Notes: generated from the sequence alone by a model not told the origin. DNA of 64,000 nucleotides from an uncultured Caryophanales bacterium (GCA_937902735.1 CALELS010000015.1:124001-188000), one strand, 5' to 3'; counted from the first letter of the stretch, positions 35,668 to 46,167 are shown. Program-made: numbers and translations.

Positions 35668-37506
35668 TTATTCGAATAAATCAGGGAATTGTTCCTTGAA
35701 GTAATCAAGAAGTCCTTGATCGTGGTATGTAAGAGTGTACATTTCAACATATTCAGCATATGCCTTATTGGAATATGAATCTTTATTTGAAAGTTGTCTT
35801 ACAATTTCGAAAGCCATTCTTTCAGTGAATAATGGGTCGTCTTTATGTTCGTCCATCTTTGAATAACCATCTTCAATGCTTAGTCTAGCAGTTGATGGAG
35901 CTTCGTTAACAATAACCATATAGTAGTTGGTTCCATCAACGATAATCATGTTATAAGCAAAGCTTGCTCTTTCATACTTATCAGGAATCAAATAGTAGTT
36001 ATCGTTAATATTACGAACATATTTCTTTGTTTGATCAAAGTTTGCAGCATATTGTTCAGTTGGCTTTGTAGTTTCCTTTTCAACTTTATATGTTGATTGA
36101 GTGGCTTGTGTATCAAGGTTACGGGAAGTAATGATGTTAAAGAGACGTCCACGAATTGATTCACTTGGATAGTCACTTAAACCACCATTTTTAACAAACC
36201 AACCTTCTTTTCTGAATTCTTCTTCGCTAACCTTAGCGAGTTCTTTCTTAAATCCAACTTCTTTTGGATAAGAGTTAGAACCAGTAAAGAGGCTTAAAGC
36301 ACTTGAATATTTACCAGAAGCACCTTCTTCACCGTCTGGGTAACGATTACCATCGATTTCATCGTTGTTAACGAGTTGCCATTTATCGAGAAGAATACCT
36401 AATTTAGTTTCACTAAAGTATGGAATTGTATCTTCGACTTCATCACCACTCTCTTCATCAGTATGAGTGCCAACAACGAAATTTTTCTTAACTAAACCAG
36501 CTTTTTCAAGGATTGCAATTTCGTTTTTATCTAACGGAACAATATTTCCATTTTTGCCTAAACCTTTAAATCCTCTCCAAGCATTTTCGAGGTTTTCGAG
36601 ATTGAGATTAGTAATGTTTGCGACTTCTTTATAGACAGCAAGGTCAACGTATGCACGCATAACTGCATATGGAACAGTTTGATAAGCAACATCATCGCTT
36701 GGTGCACTTAATTTAATTGTTTCAATGTTACGAGCATAGGTTCTACCTAAAGTTGAATAATAGTTTGTGTAGATATATTCTTCGACAATCTTCTCTTTTA
36801 GGATTTCTGGAAGAAGTTTGCGATTAATATAATCTTTGTAATATTTCATTGAGATAACGCCAGAAACATCTTCTTTAGTTAAAGGTGTAGCAAGTGCAGT
36901 TAGATAACCTTTGAAGAAAGGTGTCTCATTATCTGCACGTGTAATAGCGACATCATAGAAGTCAGCATATTTAGCATATGCATATTTGAGTTCAGAGAAC
37001 TCTGAATCGGTTGAATAAGATGAAGATGTAATTTCGTCATAGAATTGTTTGTTAAGACGTTTCATCATGTCATCATACATTTCTTTGACACGAGCAGCTT
37101 TGATTTCATCTTCGGTTTTACCAGTGCTAGTAGCAAGAGTAGCATCATCTTCGCGGACATAAATTTTCTTATGTTCATTAGCAAATGCAACTTTTTCTTC
37201 GGCAGATTTATTGTTTAAAGCGAGGAGTTCATCATAAGATGAGAAGCCGAATTCTAATTTAGCTGTATGTTCTAAGAATTTTTGTAAAACACGATCATTT
37301 TCGCCTTTGGCGATTGCATCGTAGAGTTCACTCATTAAGTTCTTGTAAACATCAACTTTTTCTTTTGCTTCACCTTCACCAGTGAAAAGGATAGCGTCAT
37401 CGCTGAACTTTGGAGCAACTTCAATATCGCTACAACCTGCTAACATGCCTACGCATGAAAGAGCAAATAAAGCAGTAATAACTTTTTTATTTTTGAGTTG
37501 GGACAT
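35668..37506 (-). CDS. PrsA-associated lipoprotein of unknown fold
   Basis: A 612-residue lipoprotein with lipobox LAGC (C25). The ATG at 37506 was chosen because AGGAGG lies 8 bases upstream; the in-frame GTG at 37515 overlaps that site. The mature protein is helical and charged. The region SFAYNMIIVDGTNYYMVIVNE near the C-terminus resembles the region VHFMVVERSG of the neighbouring PrsA-like protein, suggesting distant kinship. No parvulin active-site pattern is seen. The gene overlaps the upstream gene by 20 bases, so the two are translationally coupled and probably form a chaperone pair. Confidence 0.75.
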   Translation of the reverse strand: MSQLKNKKVITALFALSCVGMLAGCSDIEVAPKFSDDAILFTGEGEAKEKVDVYKNLMSELYDAIAKGENDRVLQKFLEHTAKLEFGFSSYDELLALNNKSAEEKVAFANEHKKIYVREDDATLATSTGKTEDEIKAARVKEMYDDMMKRLNKQFYDEITSSSYSTDSEFSELKYAYAKYADFYDVAITRADNETPFFKGYLTALATPLTKEDVSGVISMKYYKDYINRKLLPEILKEKIVEEYIYTNYYSTLGRTYARNIETIKLSAPSDDVAYQTVPYAVMRAYVDLAVYKEVANITNLNLENLENAWRGFKGLGKNGNIVPLDKNEIAILEKAGLVKKNFVVGTHTDEESGDEVEDTIPYFSETKLGILLDKWQLVNNDEIDGNRYPDGEEGASGKYSSALSLFTGSNSYPKEVGFKKELAKVSEEEFRKEGWFVKNGGLSDYPSESIRGRLFNIITSRNLDTQATQSTYKVEKETTKPTEQYAANFDQTKKYVRNINDNYYLIPDKYERASFAYNMIIVDGTNYYMVIVNEAPSTARLSIEDGYSKMDEHKDDPLFTERMAFEIVRQLSNKDSYSNKAYAEYVEMYTLTYHDQGLLDYFKEQFPDLFE

Positions 37507-39457
37507 AGCAAGCACCTCCTTCTACAGTCCAGTTAGCACCTTTAGAACTGTTTTTAGTTGTAAAGCCAATAGCGCAAGCTTCAGAAACAAGTTTACGTCT
37601 TTCGACTTTTTGTTGATTTAATGTATTAATATAGCTTTCCCAGGTTTCTTCCCAAGTATTAGCTGTATTAAATAATGAGTTGTTACGGTCTCTTTCAATC
37701 CATTCATTGATTTGAGCACCTAAATCATATTCAACCTCTTTTCCTTCAACAGTCGTGACTTTAATTTTGCCAATGCTAAGTTTTTGTCTTTCAACGTATT
37801 TGGAATAGATTAATTTATTAAGATTTGAAGAATCAAAATTTTTAATCTTTCCTTCAACTGTTTGAGCACGGCTCATTAAGTCTTGTTCTTTTTGGTTAAG
37901 GAAGTTGACATAGGAGTTGGCAACGAATTTTGGATCGTCTTTCTTATAGACAACAGAGTAGTAATCGCTTAATGGATTAGCTTCAGTGTCAACAAGACCA
38001 CTTCTTTCAACGACCATAAAGTGGACGCCTTTATAATCGCTTGTACCTGCACGGACAACTAAGATAGGTTTTCCATCTTTTGTGCAGAGAACTTTTTGCT
38101 TGATTGGGTCGCCAGATGTTTCATCATAATCAATGATGACATCTTGGAAACCTTTCATTCCAACAAATGTATCACTTAATTTTCCAACGGTATTTTCTTT
38201 AGCAAAATCAAAAGTGTCTTCAGTGACTTCATCATCATTTGCTGGAATATCGTATGGAGTAATGAATGCGACATTGTGTCTATTTAAATACTTATTATAA
38301 ATAACGTTTCTTGGATAGAAAGCTGAGTTGTTTTCGTTAACAACTTCACCAATAGATGTATTGGTTGTGGTTGCCCATTTGTTCATGGCAATGAATGCAC
38401 CATAAGGAATAGTAGCAATCTTACCAGCAGCGTCTCCACCTAAGTCTTTTTTAGCGGCGTTACGTTCGTAGGTAACAGCTTGGGCGTACTTACCAGCAAT
38501 ATCTAAACCTTTTTGACCAACGATATCTTTGTATTTGAAGTTGGCAGCATGTGTAGCATTGTAATCAATTGAGATTTCACTTGCTTTTGCTTCCTCTTGA
38601 TTTGCGCCGTATAAGTTTTCGTAAGCGTAGATACCTAACTTAAATTCGTTAACGTAGCTTGTATCTTTATCTACGATTTCAAGTTCACCATAGTTAGCGG
38701 CTGAACCATCGGAGAATTCACTTGAGTTTTGAGCGATTTGACCAAAGTCAAGTTGTCCTTCAGCGAGTGATCTAGCAACTGTAAGTAAGTTCTTAGCATC
38801 TTTATCGTTAATTGTATCGTTCCAATATGCATCATTAGATGTGGAACCATCAAACTTAACCAAGATGTGACGAACGTGGTATGGAACTTTTCTTTCAAGA
38901 TAACCACTGAAATCTTTTGTGCTTTCAGCTTTGTGATCACGAAGATATTCGATACCTGTCTTATCACCAAAGATGGTTTTGTTATCGTAGAATTGTTTTT
39001 CAAATTCTGTTTTTTCTCTGTCGTAAATGAAGTGTTCGAGTAATTCTTCTTCATCTTCGCAAGAGTAACTTTCGAGTAATTTATCAAATTCCTCTGAATA
39101 GCTCGTCTTATTTGATTCAGCATTCTTCTTTGCAGTGGTACGAACACCTTCGACATCGTTTTCAGCGTCCTTTTTGATGTCGGTGTATTTGCTCTTACCA
39201 GCATCTTCTACCTTGAAGTAATTGCGGATAATTAATGAGTAGACCTTATCAAACATTGAAGCAATGCTTGAAGATTGGGTGAAATAACTACCGAATAATT
39301 CTTCAGAAGTATAGTGGAATGTTGTACCGGACGAGTTTGTATAGGTTAATACATATCCTTCGGAAGAAGCTTTTGGTTTGACTTGGCTACAGCTAGCTAA
39401 AGCGGCAACACTTGCAAGACCTGCAACTATTCCGAGGCTAATTTTAGATTTTTTCAT
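37487..39457 (-). CDS. prsA: PrsA-like foldase lipoprotein with parvulin domain
   Basis: A 656-residue lipoprotein. The start is the ATG of MKKSKISLG, 8-10 bases after AAAGGAGG; earlier in-frame starts lie in the leader. Lipobox LASC (C23). A parvulin-type peptidyl-prolyl isomerase domain starts at VRHILVKFD (R196, H197) and continues through AKNLLTVARSLAEGQLDFGQIAQNSS and FSDGSAANYGELE. In this family it folds exported proteins at the membrane surface. It is about twice the length of Bacillus PrsA, with a long C-terminal helical part. Confidence 0.85.
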   Translation of the reverse strand: MKKSKISLGIVAGLASVAALASCSQVKPKASSEGYVLTYTNSSGTTFHYTSEELFGSYFTQSSSIASMFDKVYSLIIRNYFKVEDAGKSKYTDIKKDAENDVEGVRTTAKKNAESNKTSYSEEFDKLLESYSCEDEEELLEHFIYDREKTEFEKQFYDNKTIFGDKTGIEYLRDHKAESTKDFSGYLERKVPYHVRHILVKFDGSTSNDAYWNDTINDKDAKNLLTVARSLAEGQLDFGQIAQNSSEFSDGSAANYGELEIVDKDTSYVNEFKLGIYAYENLYGANQEEAKASEISIDYNATHAANFKYKDIVGQKGLDIAGKYAQAVTYERNAAKKDLGGDAAGKIATIPYGAFIAMNKWATTTNTSIGEVVNENNSAFYPRNVIYNKYLNRHNVAFITPYDIPANDDEVTEDTFDFAKENTVGKLSDTFVGMKGFQDVIIDYDETSGDPIKQKVLCTKDGKPILVVRAGTSDYKGVHFMVVERSGLVDTEANPLSDYYSVVYKKDDPKFVANSYVNFLNQKEQDLMSRAQTVEGKIKNFDSSNLNKLIYSKYVERQKLSIGKIKVTTVEGKEVEYDLGAQINEWIERDRNNSLFNTANTWEETWESYINTLNQQKVERRKLVSEACAIGFTTKNSSKGANWTVEGGACYVPTQK

Positions 39458-39494
39458 ATGAAACCTATTTCCTCCTTTAAACATAACGTTAACA

Positions 39495-39523
39495 ATTCTA
39501 TTACTTTGCTTGTATAAATACAA
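39495..39523 (-). promoter_or_regulatory. Promoter of the PrsA-like operon
   Basis: On the minus strand: TTGTAT (39523-39518), a 17-base spacer and TAGAAT (39500-39495), about 38 bases upstream of the ATG. Confidence 0.5.
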
Positions 39524-39593
39524 CAAGAAAATATCAAAGAAAATTGAGGCAATGTTTTATTTATAAAAAAGATTATTTATGGAAAATACACCG

Positions 39594-39634
39594 AAATGAT
39601 TGGCAAAATGATAGAGTAAAGTTTCTAATCATTT
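39594..39634. repeat. 8-bp inverted repeat between prsA-like and suf genes
   Basis: AAATGATT (39594-39601) and AATCATTT (39627-39634) flank a 25-base spacer in the divergent intergenic region. It could be a binding site for a metal or Fe-S responsive regulator of suf, but it does not match a consensus I know. Confidence 0.3.
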
Positions 39635-39665
39635 GAAAAATGAGTAATTTTATAGGTAATATCGT

Positions 39666-39694
39666 TTGTAAATATTTTTTGTGGTGATTAGAAT
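39666..39694 (+). promoter_or_regulatory. Promoter of the suf operon
   Basis: TTGTAA (39666-39671), a 17-base spacer and TAGAAT (39689-39694). An AAGGAG ribosome binding site follows before sufC. Confidence 0.6.
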
Positions 39695-39718
39695 ATTTAC
39701 GTTTCAAGGAGAAAAGGT

Positions 39719-40537
39719 ATGGCAAAACTCGTTATTAAAAATCTCCATGTTTCCGTTGGAAATAAAGAAATATTAAAAGGATTAGATTTTGAATTTGAAT
39801 CAACAGAATCTATCGCTCTTTTAGGTCCAAATGGTAATGGTAAATCAACCCTTCTTCAAACAATTATGGGTAATCCAAATTATGTTATTACAGAAGGCAC
39901 AATTGAATTTGATGGAGTAGATATTACTTCTATAGAAGTAAATGAACGTTCAAAACTAGGAATTTTCTTAGGAATGCAAAATCCATCGGAAGTTCCGGGA
40001 GTCAATAATAGTGATTTCTTAAAAGCAAGTTTGAACACCCATCGAGAAAAGCCAATTTCTTTATTTGAATTTTATAAACTTTTAGATAATGCCTACCAAA
40101 AAACTCATATTCCTTTTGAAATGTCTAATCGTAATTTGAATGAAGGTTTTTCTGGTGGAGAAAAAAAGAAAAACGAAATACTACAAATGCTAGTTTTAAA
40201 TCCAAGACTTGTCATGCTTGATGAAATTGATTCTGGTCTTGATGTAGACGCTATTCAAATTGTGGCAAACATAATTAAAGAAAAGCAAAGTGAAGGAAAA
40301 GGATTCTTGGTCGTTTCTCACTATGCAAGACTTTATGATCTTATTAATATTGACCGTGCAGCAATTCTAATTAATGGAAAAATTGCAACTATTGGTGGTC
40401 GTGAATTAATTAAGAAAATCGATGAGCAAGGATATGAATGGATCAAAACTGAACTCGGTATTGAAATTGAAAAAGAACAAACTATGTCAAATGTATCTTT
40501 AGGTACATGTGCTACAAAGGTCGCTCTTAAAAAATAA
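39719..40537 (+). CDS. sufC: SufC, ATPase of the Fe-S cluster scaffold
   Basis: A 272-residue ABC-type ATPase. Walker A is GPNGNGKST, the signature is FSGGEKKKNE, and Walker B is LVMLDEIDSGLD. All are characteristic of SufC, including the GxDVDA stretch after Walker B. It drives conformational change of the SufBCD scaffold in the cytoplasm. It is the first gene of a sufCDSUB operon with the Firmicute order. The length (about 250-260 is usual) is normal with a short C-terminal tail. Confidence 0.95.
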   Translation: MAKLVIKNLHVSVGNKEILKGLDFEFESTESIALLGPNGNGKSTLLQTIMGNPNYVITEGTIEFDGVDITSIEVNERSKLGIFLGMQNPSEVPGVNNSDFLKASLNTHREKPISLFEFYKLLDNAYQKTHIPFEMSNRNLNEGFSGGEKKKNEILQMLVLNPRLVMLDEIDSGLDVDAIQIVANIIKEKQSEGKGFLVVSHYARLYDLINIDRAAILINGKIATIGGRELIKKIDEQGYEWIKTELGIEIEKEQTMSNVSLGTCATKVALKK

Positions 40538-40539
40538 AT

Positions 40540-41238
40540 ATGGAAAATAGAATAATTATTCATAACGAAAACAAAGAAATTGAACTAATAGATGTTAGTG
40601 AAATTTTTGTTGAAGTTACAAATGGAGAATTATTACTAAAATTAGCTTATTTTGAACCTATAAACGAATTAAAAATTAAAGGAAATATTAATAATAACGG
40701 GCACTTAAATGTCGTATTTGTTGATTATTCTAAAAAGTCTATTAACTGTGTCGCAAGAATTGATTTAAATGAAATCGAGGCGACTTGTGATTGGAAATTA
40801 GCATCTCTTTCATCTTTAAACAACACTAAAAAATTTGATATTTCATTCATTCATAACAAAGAAAAAACTATCGCAGTTATGAATAATTATGGAGTTAGCA
40901 AAGATAAAGCAAATATTATCTTCACTGGTGTTAACCATATAAAGGAAAAATGCTCTAAATCTATCACTAGACAAAACGCAAAAATTATCTTGTTTGATGA
41001 ACAATCAAAAGGTAGTGCTTCCCCAATTTTAAAAATAGATGAAAATGATGTAGTTGCATCACATGGCGCAATTGTAGGTCAAATATCTGATGAACATATG
41101 TTTTATTTAATGTCTCGTGGATTGAATGAAAAAGAAGCGCGTGAATTAATTATAAAAGGATATTTATCACCTTTTACCTCGGTGTATTCTGAAAAAACAC
41201 AAGAAAGAATTGCTTTAGCAATTAAGGAGGCAATCTAA
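40540..41238 (+). CDS. sufD: SufD, shortened Fe-S scaffold subunit
   Basis: A 232-residue protein, against roughly 420 in Bacillus SufD. The C-terminal core is intact: VASHGAIVGQISDEHMFYLMSRGL and EARELIIKGYLSPF, the conserved helical region that pairs with SufB and SufC. The N-terminal helical domain and part of the beta-helix are missing. It lies 2 bases after sufC and overlaps sufS by 1 base, so it is translated as part of the operon. Reduced SufD proteins fit a streamlined genome. Identity comes from the C-terminus and context. Confidence 0.88.
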   Translation: MENRIIIHNENKEIELIDVSEIFVEVTNGELLLKLAYFEPINELKIKGNINNNGHLNVVFVDYSKKSINCVARIDLNEIEATCDWKLASLSSLNNTKKFDISFIHNKEKTIAVMNNYGVSKDKANIIFTGVNHIKEKCSKSITRQNAKIILFDEQSKGSASPILKIDENDVVASHGAIVGQISDEHMFYLMSRGLNEKEARELIIKGYLSPFTSVYSEKTQERIALAIKEAI

Positions 41239-42470
41239 TGTTTGATGTGTATAAAATTAGAAAAGATTTCCCAATGCTAAATGATGATATAAAAATGCAA
41301 AATCACCCATTAGTATTTTTAGATAATGCCTCAACAACTTTTAAGCCAAGATGTGTTTTAGAAGCAATTCGAACATATTATGAAAAAGAAACATCAAATT
41401 CCCATCGTGGCGATTATGATCTTTGTTATAAAGTAGACACTGTTATTGAAGAAACAAGAAAATTAACTTCTAAATTTTTAAATTCAGAAAAAAACGAAAT
41501 AGTGTTCACAAGTGGTGCATCAATGTCACTTAATTTTGTTGCTTATGGTTATGGTGTAACTCATCTAACAGAAGGAGATGAGATTCTTATCAGTGAAGCT
41601 GAACACGCATCTAATGTTTTACCTTGGTTTAAAGTTGCCGAAATGACAAAAGCAAATATTAAATATATTGAACTTGATAAAGATGGAAGAATAACGCCAG
41701 AAAATGTGAAAAAAGCTATCACAAGTCGCACCAAATTAATTTCGATTGCTCATGTTGGCAACGTTTTAGGCTATGTAAATAATATAAAAGAGATAAATAG
41801 AATCGCACACGAAAAAGGAATAATTGTAGTGGTCGATGGCGCTCAATCAGTACCTCATATGAAGGTTGATGTAAAAGAATTAGATATTGATTTCCTTTGT
41901 TTTAGCGGACACAAAATGTGCGGTCCAACAGGTATTGGCGTTTTATATGGCAAATATAACTTACTTGAAGAATGTGAACCGCTTTTAACTGGTGGTGGTA
42001 TGAACGTTAAATTTTCAATGTGTGGAGATGTCAAATATTTAAATCCTCCACAAAGATTTGAAGCTGGCACTTTGAATATTGAAGGAATTTATGGCTTTAA
42101 AGCTGCATTAGAATATTTGATGAATATTGGCGTTGAAAACATTCAAAAATATGAAGAAGAATTAAGAAAATACGCAATCAATAAACTTAAAGAAGTTAAA
42201 GATCTCGTTATTTATAACGAACATGCTGAAGCGGGTATTATCACATTTAATATAAAAGGTGTATTTGCTCAAGATGAAGCAACATATTTAAATTCAAAAG
42301 GTTTAGCTCTAAGAAGTGGCCAACATTGTGCCAAAATGTTAAATGATTTCTTGAAAGAACTAGCTACTGTTCGTGCTTCAATATATTTTTATACAACAAA
42401 AGAAGATATTGACTATTTGGTTGAGACACTTAAAAGTGGAGGAGATTTTTTAGATGCCTATTTCGCTTAA
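41238..42470 (+). CDS. sufS: SufS cysteine desulfurase
   Basis: A 410-residue PLP enzyme. The cofactor lysine is K226 in FSGHKMCGPTG, and the catalytic persulfide cysteine is C364 in LRSGQHCAK. The group II (SufS) form is shown by the short loop around that Cys. It takes sulfur from cysteine and passes it to SufU. The ribosome binding site AAGGAGG lies within the end of sufD. It overlaps sufU by 17 bases. Confidence 0.95.
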   Translation: MFDVYKIRKDFPMLNDDIKMQNHPLVFLDNASTTFKPRCVLEAIRTYYEKETSNSHRGDYDLCYKVDTVIEETRKLTSKFLNSEKNEIVFTSGASMSLNFVAYGYGVTHLTEGDEILISEAEHASNVLPWFKVAEMTKANIKYIELDKDGRITPENVKKAITSRTKLISIAHVGNVLGYVNNIKEINRIAHEKGIIVVVDGAQSVPHMKVDVKELDIDFLCFSGHKMCGPTGIGVLYGKYNLLEECEPLLTGGGMNVKFSMCGDVKYLNPPQRFEAGTLNIEGIYGFKAALEYLMNIGVENIQKYEEELRKYAINKLKEVKDLVIYNEHAEAGIITFNIKGVFAQDEATYLNSKGLALRSGQHCAKMLNDFLKELATVRASIYFYTTKEDIDYLVETLKSGGDFLDAYFA

Positions 42471-42906
42471 TCCTCAAATGATGAGACAAATTATTATGGA
42501 TCACTATGACAATCCATCTTTTAAAAGAGAACCAAAAAATGATAAATATCTTCAAATGCACATGGATAGTGCTAATTGTATCGATGATATTATTGTTTAT
42601 GTTTTAGTCGAAAACGACAAAGTCGTTGATGTTTGTTTTACTGGTGTTGCTTGCACTATTTCAACCGCATCTACTGATATTATGTGTTCATTGATGATGG
42701 ATAAAACACTAAGTGAAGCAAAATATATTTATGAACAATACATTAAGATGATTCATGAAGAAGAATTTGATGAATCAGTCTTAGATGAAGCTATTGTATT
42801 TATTAATACATCCAAACAAGCTGCTAGGATTAAATGTGCAACTATCGGTTGGGATGCGTTTGATCAAATAATGGATGAATGTGAGGGACATCATCACCAT
42901 GAATAA
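42454..42906 (+). CDS. sufU: SufU sulfur-transfer protein
   Basis: A 150-residue zinc protein that accepts sulfur from SufS. The metal/sulfur ligands are visible: Cys in DSANCIDDI (in place of the usual NPxCGD), the following Asp, the Cys of [10 protein letters not shown] and the Cys of [14 protein letters not shown] precedes the ATG, inside the end of sufS. The C-terminus ends in four histidines and Glu, which is unusual and may bind metal. SufU is typical of Firmicutes. Confidence 0.92.
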   Translation: MPISLNPQMMRQIIMDHYDNPSFKREPKNDKYLQMHMDSANCIDDIIVYVLVENDKVVDVCFTGVACTISTASTDIMCSLMMDKTLSEAKYIYEQYIKMIHEEEFDESVLDEAIVFINTSKQAARIKCATIGWDAFDQIMDECEGHHHHE

Positions 42907-44299
42907 AAAAGACTTATCTTTTGATAAAGAATATAAATATGGTTTTAAAGATGAAGATACATCTATTTTAACTACTGGTATTGGTTTATCTGAAGCTGTT
43001 GTTCGTCAAATATCAAAACTAAAAAACGAACCTGAATGGATGTTAGAATTTAGGCTTAAAGCTTATAAAGCTTTTCTTGAACTCCCGATGCCTTCATTTG
43101 GTCCTGATTTATCTTTTTTAGATTTCGCATCTTATACATATTTCACTAGAAACGCTAAAAAGGTCGAAACCGATTGGGAACAAGTTCCAGAAACTATTAA
43201 AAACACATTTACTAAACTTGGTATTCCTGAAATTGAACAAAAATATTTAGCAGGTGTTACAACACAATATGAATCTGAGGCTGTTTATCATAACATGCTT
43301 AAAGAAGTTGAGGATAAAGGTGTCATTTTCTTATCAACTGACCAAGCACTTCAAATGTGTCCAGAAATAGTAAAAAAATATTTCAACACAGTAGTTCCAT
43401 ATAAAGATAATAAGTTCGCTGCACTTAACGGAGCAGTTTGGTCTGGTGGCTCATTTATTTATGTTCCAAAAGGAGTCAAATTAGATAAGCCACTTCAATC
43501 ATATTTTAGAATCAATAATGAGAAGTCTGGACAATTCGAAAGAACCCTAATTATTGTCGATGAAGGCGCAGATCTCCACTATGTTGAAGGCTGCACAGCC
43601 CCAATATATTCAAAGGATTCTCTTCATGCAGCAGTTGTTGAAATTGTTGTTTTGAAAGATGCTAAATGCCGCTATTCAACTGTACAAAACTGGTCAAATA
43701 ATATCGTTAATCTTGTAACCAAAAGAGCACTTGTTATGGAAAACGGGCAAATGGATTGGATTGATGGAAATATTGGTAGTCAAACTAATATGAAATATCC
43801 AGCATGCATTCTAGCAGGAGAAGGTGCTCGTGGAAATTGCATTTCCATTGCTGTTGCTTCAAAAGGTCAATATCAAGATGCCGGTGCAAGAATGATTCAT
43901 CTTGCCTCAAATACAAAAAGTACAATCATTTCAAAATCAATTTGCCGTAATGGTGGTGTTGTTAATTACCGTGGTTCTGTCAAACATCTACCGAATGCCA
44001 AAAATTGTAAATCACATGTTGAATGCGATACTTTGATTTTGGATGATATTTCTAAATCGGACACAATCCCATTAAATCTAGTTCAAAATAATACATCTTA
44101 TATTGAACACGAGGCCACTGTATCAAAGATAAATGAAGATCAATTATTTTATTTAATGTCTCGAGGAATATCTAAAAAAGATGCAACCCAAATGATAATT
44201 ATGGGATTTATTGAACCATTTTCCAAAGAATTACCAATGGAATATGCTGTTGAGTTAAATCAACTCATTAAGATGGATATGGAAGGTAGTATCGGCTAA
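42899..44299 (+). CDS. sufB: SufB Fe-S scaffold subunit
   Basis: A 466-residue protein of the SufB family. The YKYGFKDED start region, GVWSGG-like [31 protein letters not shown] and the C-terminal block [21 protein letters not shown] are all canonical. It is the platform on which the [4Fe-4S] cluster is assembled with SufC and SufD. ATG 42899 was chosen over 42875 because GAGG (42883-42886) lies between them and the family N-terminus begins here. It overlaps sufU by 8 bases and shares one base with mnmG, so the operon continues. Confidence 0.95.
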   Translation: MNKKDLSFDKEYKYGFKDEDTSILTTGIGLSEAVVRQISKLKNEPEWMLEFRLKAYKAFLELPMPSFGPDLSFLDFASYTYFTRNAKKVETDWEQVPETIKNTFTKLGIPEIEQKYLAGVTTQYESEAVYHNMLKEVEDKGVIFLSTDQALQMCPEIVKKYFNTVVPYKDNKFAALNGAVWSGGSFIYVPKGVKLDKPLQSYFRINNEKSGQFERTLIIVDEGADLHYVEGCTAPIYSKDSLHAAVVEIVVLKDAKCRYSTVQNWSNNIVNLVTKRALVMENGQMDWIDGNIGSQTNMKYPACILAGEGARGNCISIAVASKGQYQDAGARMIHLASNTKSTIISKSICRNGGVVNYRGSVKHLPNAKNCKSHVECDTLILDDISKSDTIPLNLVQNNTSYIEHEATVSKINEDQLFYLMSRGISKKDATQMIIMGFIEPFSKELPMEYAVELNQLIKMDMEGSIG

Positions 44300-46167
44300 T
44301 GCATTATGATGTAATTGTCATTGGTGGTGGACACGCTGGTGTTGAAGCATGCCTTGCTTCAGCTCATATGGGCCTTAATACTCTTCTTATTACATTAAAT
44401 GAGAAGATGATTTCAAATATGCCTTGTAATCCGTCTATCGGTGGATCAGCAAAAGGTATTGTTGTTCGTGAAGTTGATGCTTTAGGAGGGATAATGGGCA
44501 TTGCAGCTGATCATGAATATTTACAAATGAAAATGCTCAATACTGGTAAAGGTCCGGGTGTTCAATGTTTGCGTGCTCAAGAGGATAAACATGGCTATCC
44601 AGCTTTTATTCAAAATTACTTAAAAACCACTAAGAACTTAACTATTTTAGAAGGAATGGTTACTAAATTAACTTACACAAAAGACAGTGTCACAGGTGTT
44701 GTTTTAGAAGATGGAACAACTATTTCTTCTAAAGCAGTTATCATTGCTACTGGCACATATATGGAAGCCAAAATCTTACGTGGTCATAAAGCAATTTCTG
44801 GTGGACCAGATGGAGAAAAACCTTCTATTGGATTATCTAAATGTTTAACAGAAATGGGAATAGAAATATTTAGACTTAAAACAGGAACTCCTCCAAGAAT
44901 TAAGAAGTCCACTATTGATTTTTCAAATGCTGGAATTGAACTTGGAATGGAAGGTCAATATGCATTCTCATATACCACAAGAACATTTAAACCTTTAAGT
45001 GAACAATTACCATGTTATCTTGTTTATACTAACAAGACTACACATGATTTAATTACTTCTAATCTTGATAAAACTGCGACATATAATGGTTTACAAACAG
45101 GTGTTGGACCACGTTATTGTCCATCAATTGAATCTAAGGTAATGACTTTCAAAGACAAAGAAAGACATCAATTGTTCTTGGAACCAGAATATCGTGATGG
45201 CGAATCAATTTATCTACAAGGTTTTTCGACCGCTATGGAAGAATCTATTCAAGAGCAGATGGTTCATTCTTTAAAGGGTTTGGAACATGCTGAATTTTTA
45301 AAATATGCCTACGCAATTGAATATGATGCAGTTAAACCTACTCAATTTGATCTAACTTTAAATATTAAAAAATATAAAGGTTTATATGGTGCTGGTCAGA
45401 TATGTGGAACAAGTGGATATGAAGAAGCTGCTGGTTTAGGTATTGTTGCAGGAATTAACGCAGCGCTTTATGTAAAAGGATTACCTCCATTTATTTTAAA
45501 AAGAAACGAAGCTTATATAGGCGTAATGATTGATGATATTGTTACAAAAGGCACCAATGAACCATATAGATTATTATCTTCCAGAGCAGAATATCGTTTG
45601 CTTTTAAGACACGATAATGCAGATCTTAGATTAACAAATTACGGCTATAAACTCGGTTTAATTGATGAAAAACGTTATCAAGAGTTTGTTAAGAAAAATG
45701 GAAATATTAAGAAAGCAATCGAAGTTTTATCCGCTAATTATTTAGGTAGTTCTAAAGAGGTTAGAGAATATCTAACAAGCAAAGGACTAGAACCATTAAA
45801 AAGTGGTGTTAGTGGAATTGAATTCTTACGTAGACCAACTATTCATTACGAGGATTGCTATGCTCTGATTGATGAATTAAAAGATATTGATTTAGATTTT
45901 ATTGGCATTGCTCAATTAGAAGTATCCGTTAAATTTGAAGGTTATATTAAAAGAGAAGAGGAGGAAGCTAATTCCTTCTCTAAATTTGAAAATTATCTAA
46001 TACCAAATGATGTAGATTACCTACATATGGATGGTCTTGCTCTTGAAGCCCGTTCTAAATTAGATACAATTAGACCATTAACAATTGGTCAAGCATCACG
46101 TATTAGTGGAGTTAATCCAACTGATATTTCCGTGTTAATCCTTAATATTAAAAAGAAGTATGGATAA
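44299..46167 (+). CDS. mnmG: MnmG, tRNA uridine-34 carboxymethylaminomethyl modification enzyme
   Basis: A 622-residue FAD protein. The N-terminal dinucleotide motif is VIGGGHAGVEA, NPSIGGSAKGIVVREVDALGG is the family signature, and LKTGTPPRI and GLQTGVGPRYCPSIE follow. With MnmE it installs the cmnm5 group at wobble uridines using FAD, NADH and methylene-THF. Length is normal. It shares one base with sufB and overlaps rsmG by 8 bases. Confidence 0.97.
   Translation: MHYDVIVIGGGHAGVEACLASAHMGLNTLLITLNEKMISNMPCNPSIGGSAKGIVVREVDALGGIMGIAADHEYLQMKMLNTGKGPGVQCLRAQEDKHGYPAFIQNYLKTTKNLTILEGMVTKLTYTKDSVTGVVLEDGTTISSKAVIIATGTYMEAKILRGHKAISGGPDGEKPSIGLSKCLTEMGIEIFRLKTGTPPRIKKSTIDFSNAGIELGMEGQYAFSYTTRTFKPLSEQLPCYLVYTNKTTHDLITSNLDKTATYNGLQTGVGPRYCPSIESKVMTFKDKERHQLFLEPEYRDGESIYLQGFSTAMEESIQEQMVHSLKGLEHAEFLKYAYAIEYDAVKPTQFDLTLNIKKYKGLYGAGQICGTSGYEEAAGLGIVAGINAALYVKGLPPFILKRNEAYIGVMIDDIVTKGTNEPYRLLSSRAEYRLLLRHDNADLRLTNYGYKLGLIDEKRYQEFVKKNGNIKKAIEVLSANYLGSSKEVREYLTSKGLEPLKSGVSGIEFLRRPTIHYEDCYALIDELKDIDLDFIGIAQLEVSVKFEGYIKREEEEANSFSKFENYLIPNDVDYLHMDGLALEARSKLDTIRPLTIGQASRISGVNPTDISVLILNIKKKYG

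Noticed and set aside
38671..39204. 177-residue open frame on the minus strand inside the PrsA-like gene
   Set aside because: It is in another frame of the real gene, has low complexity and shows no domain.
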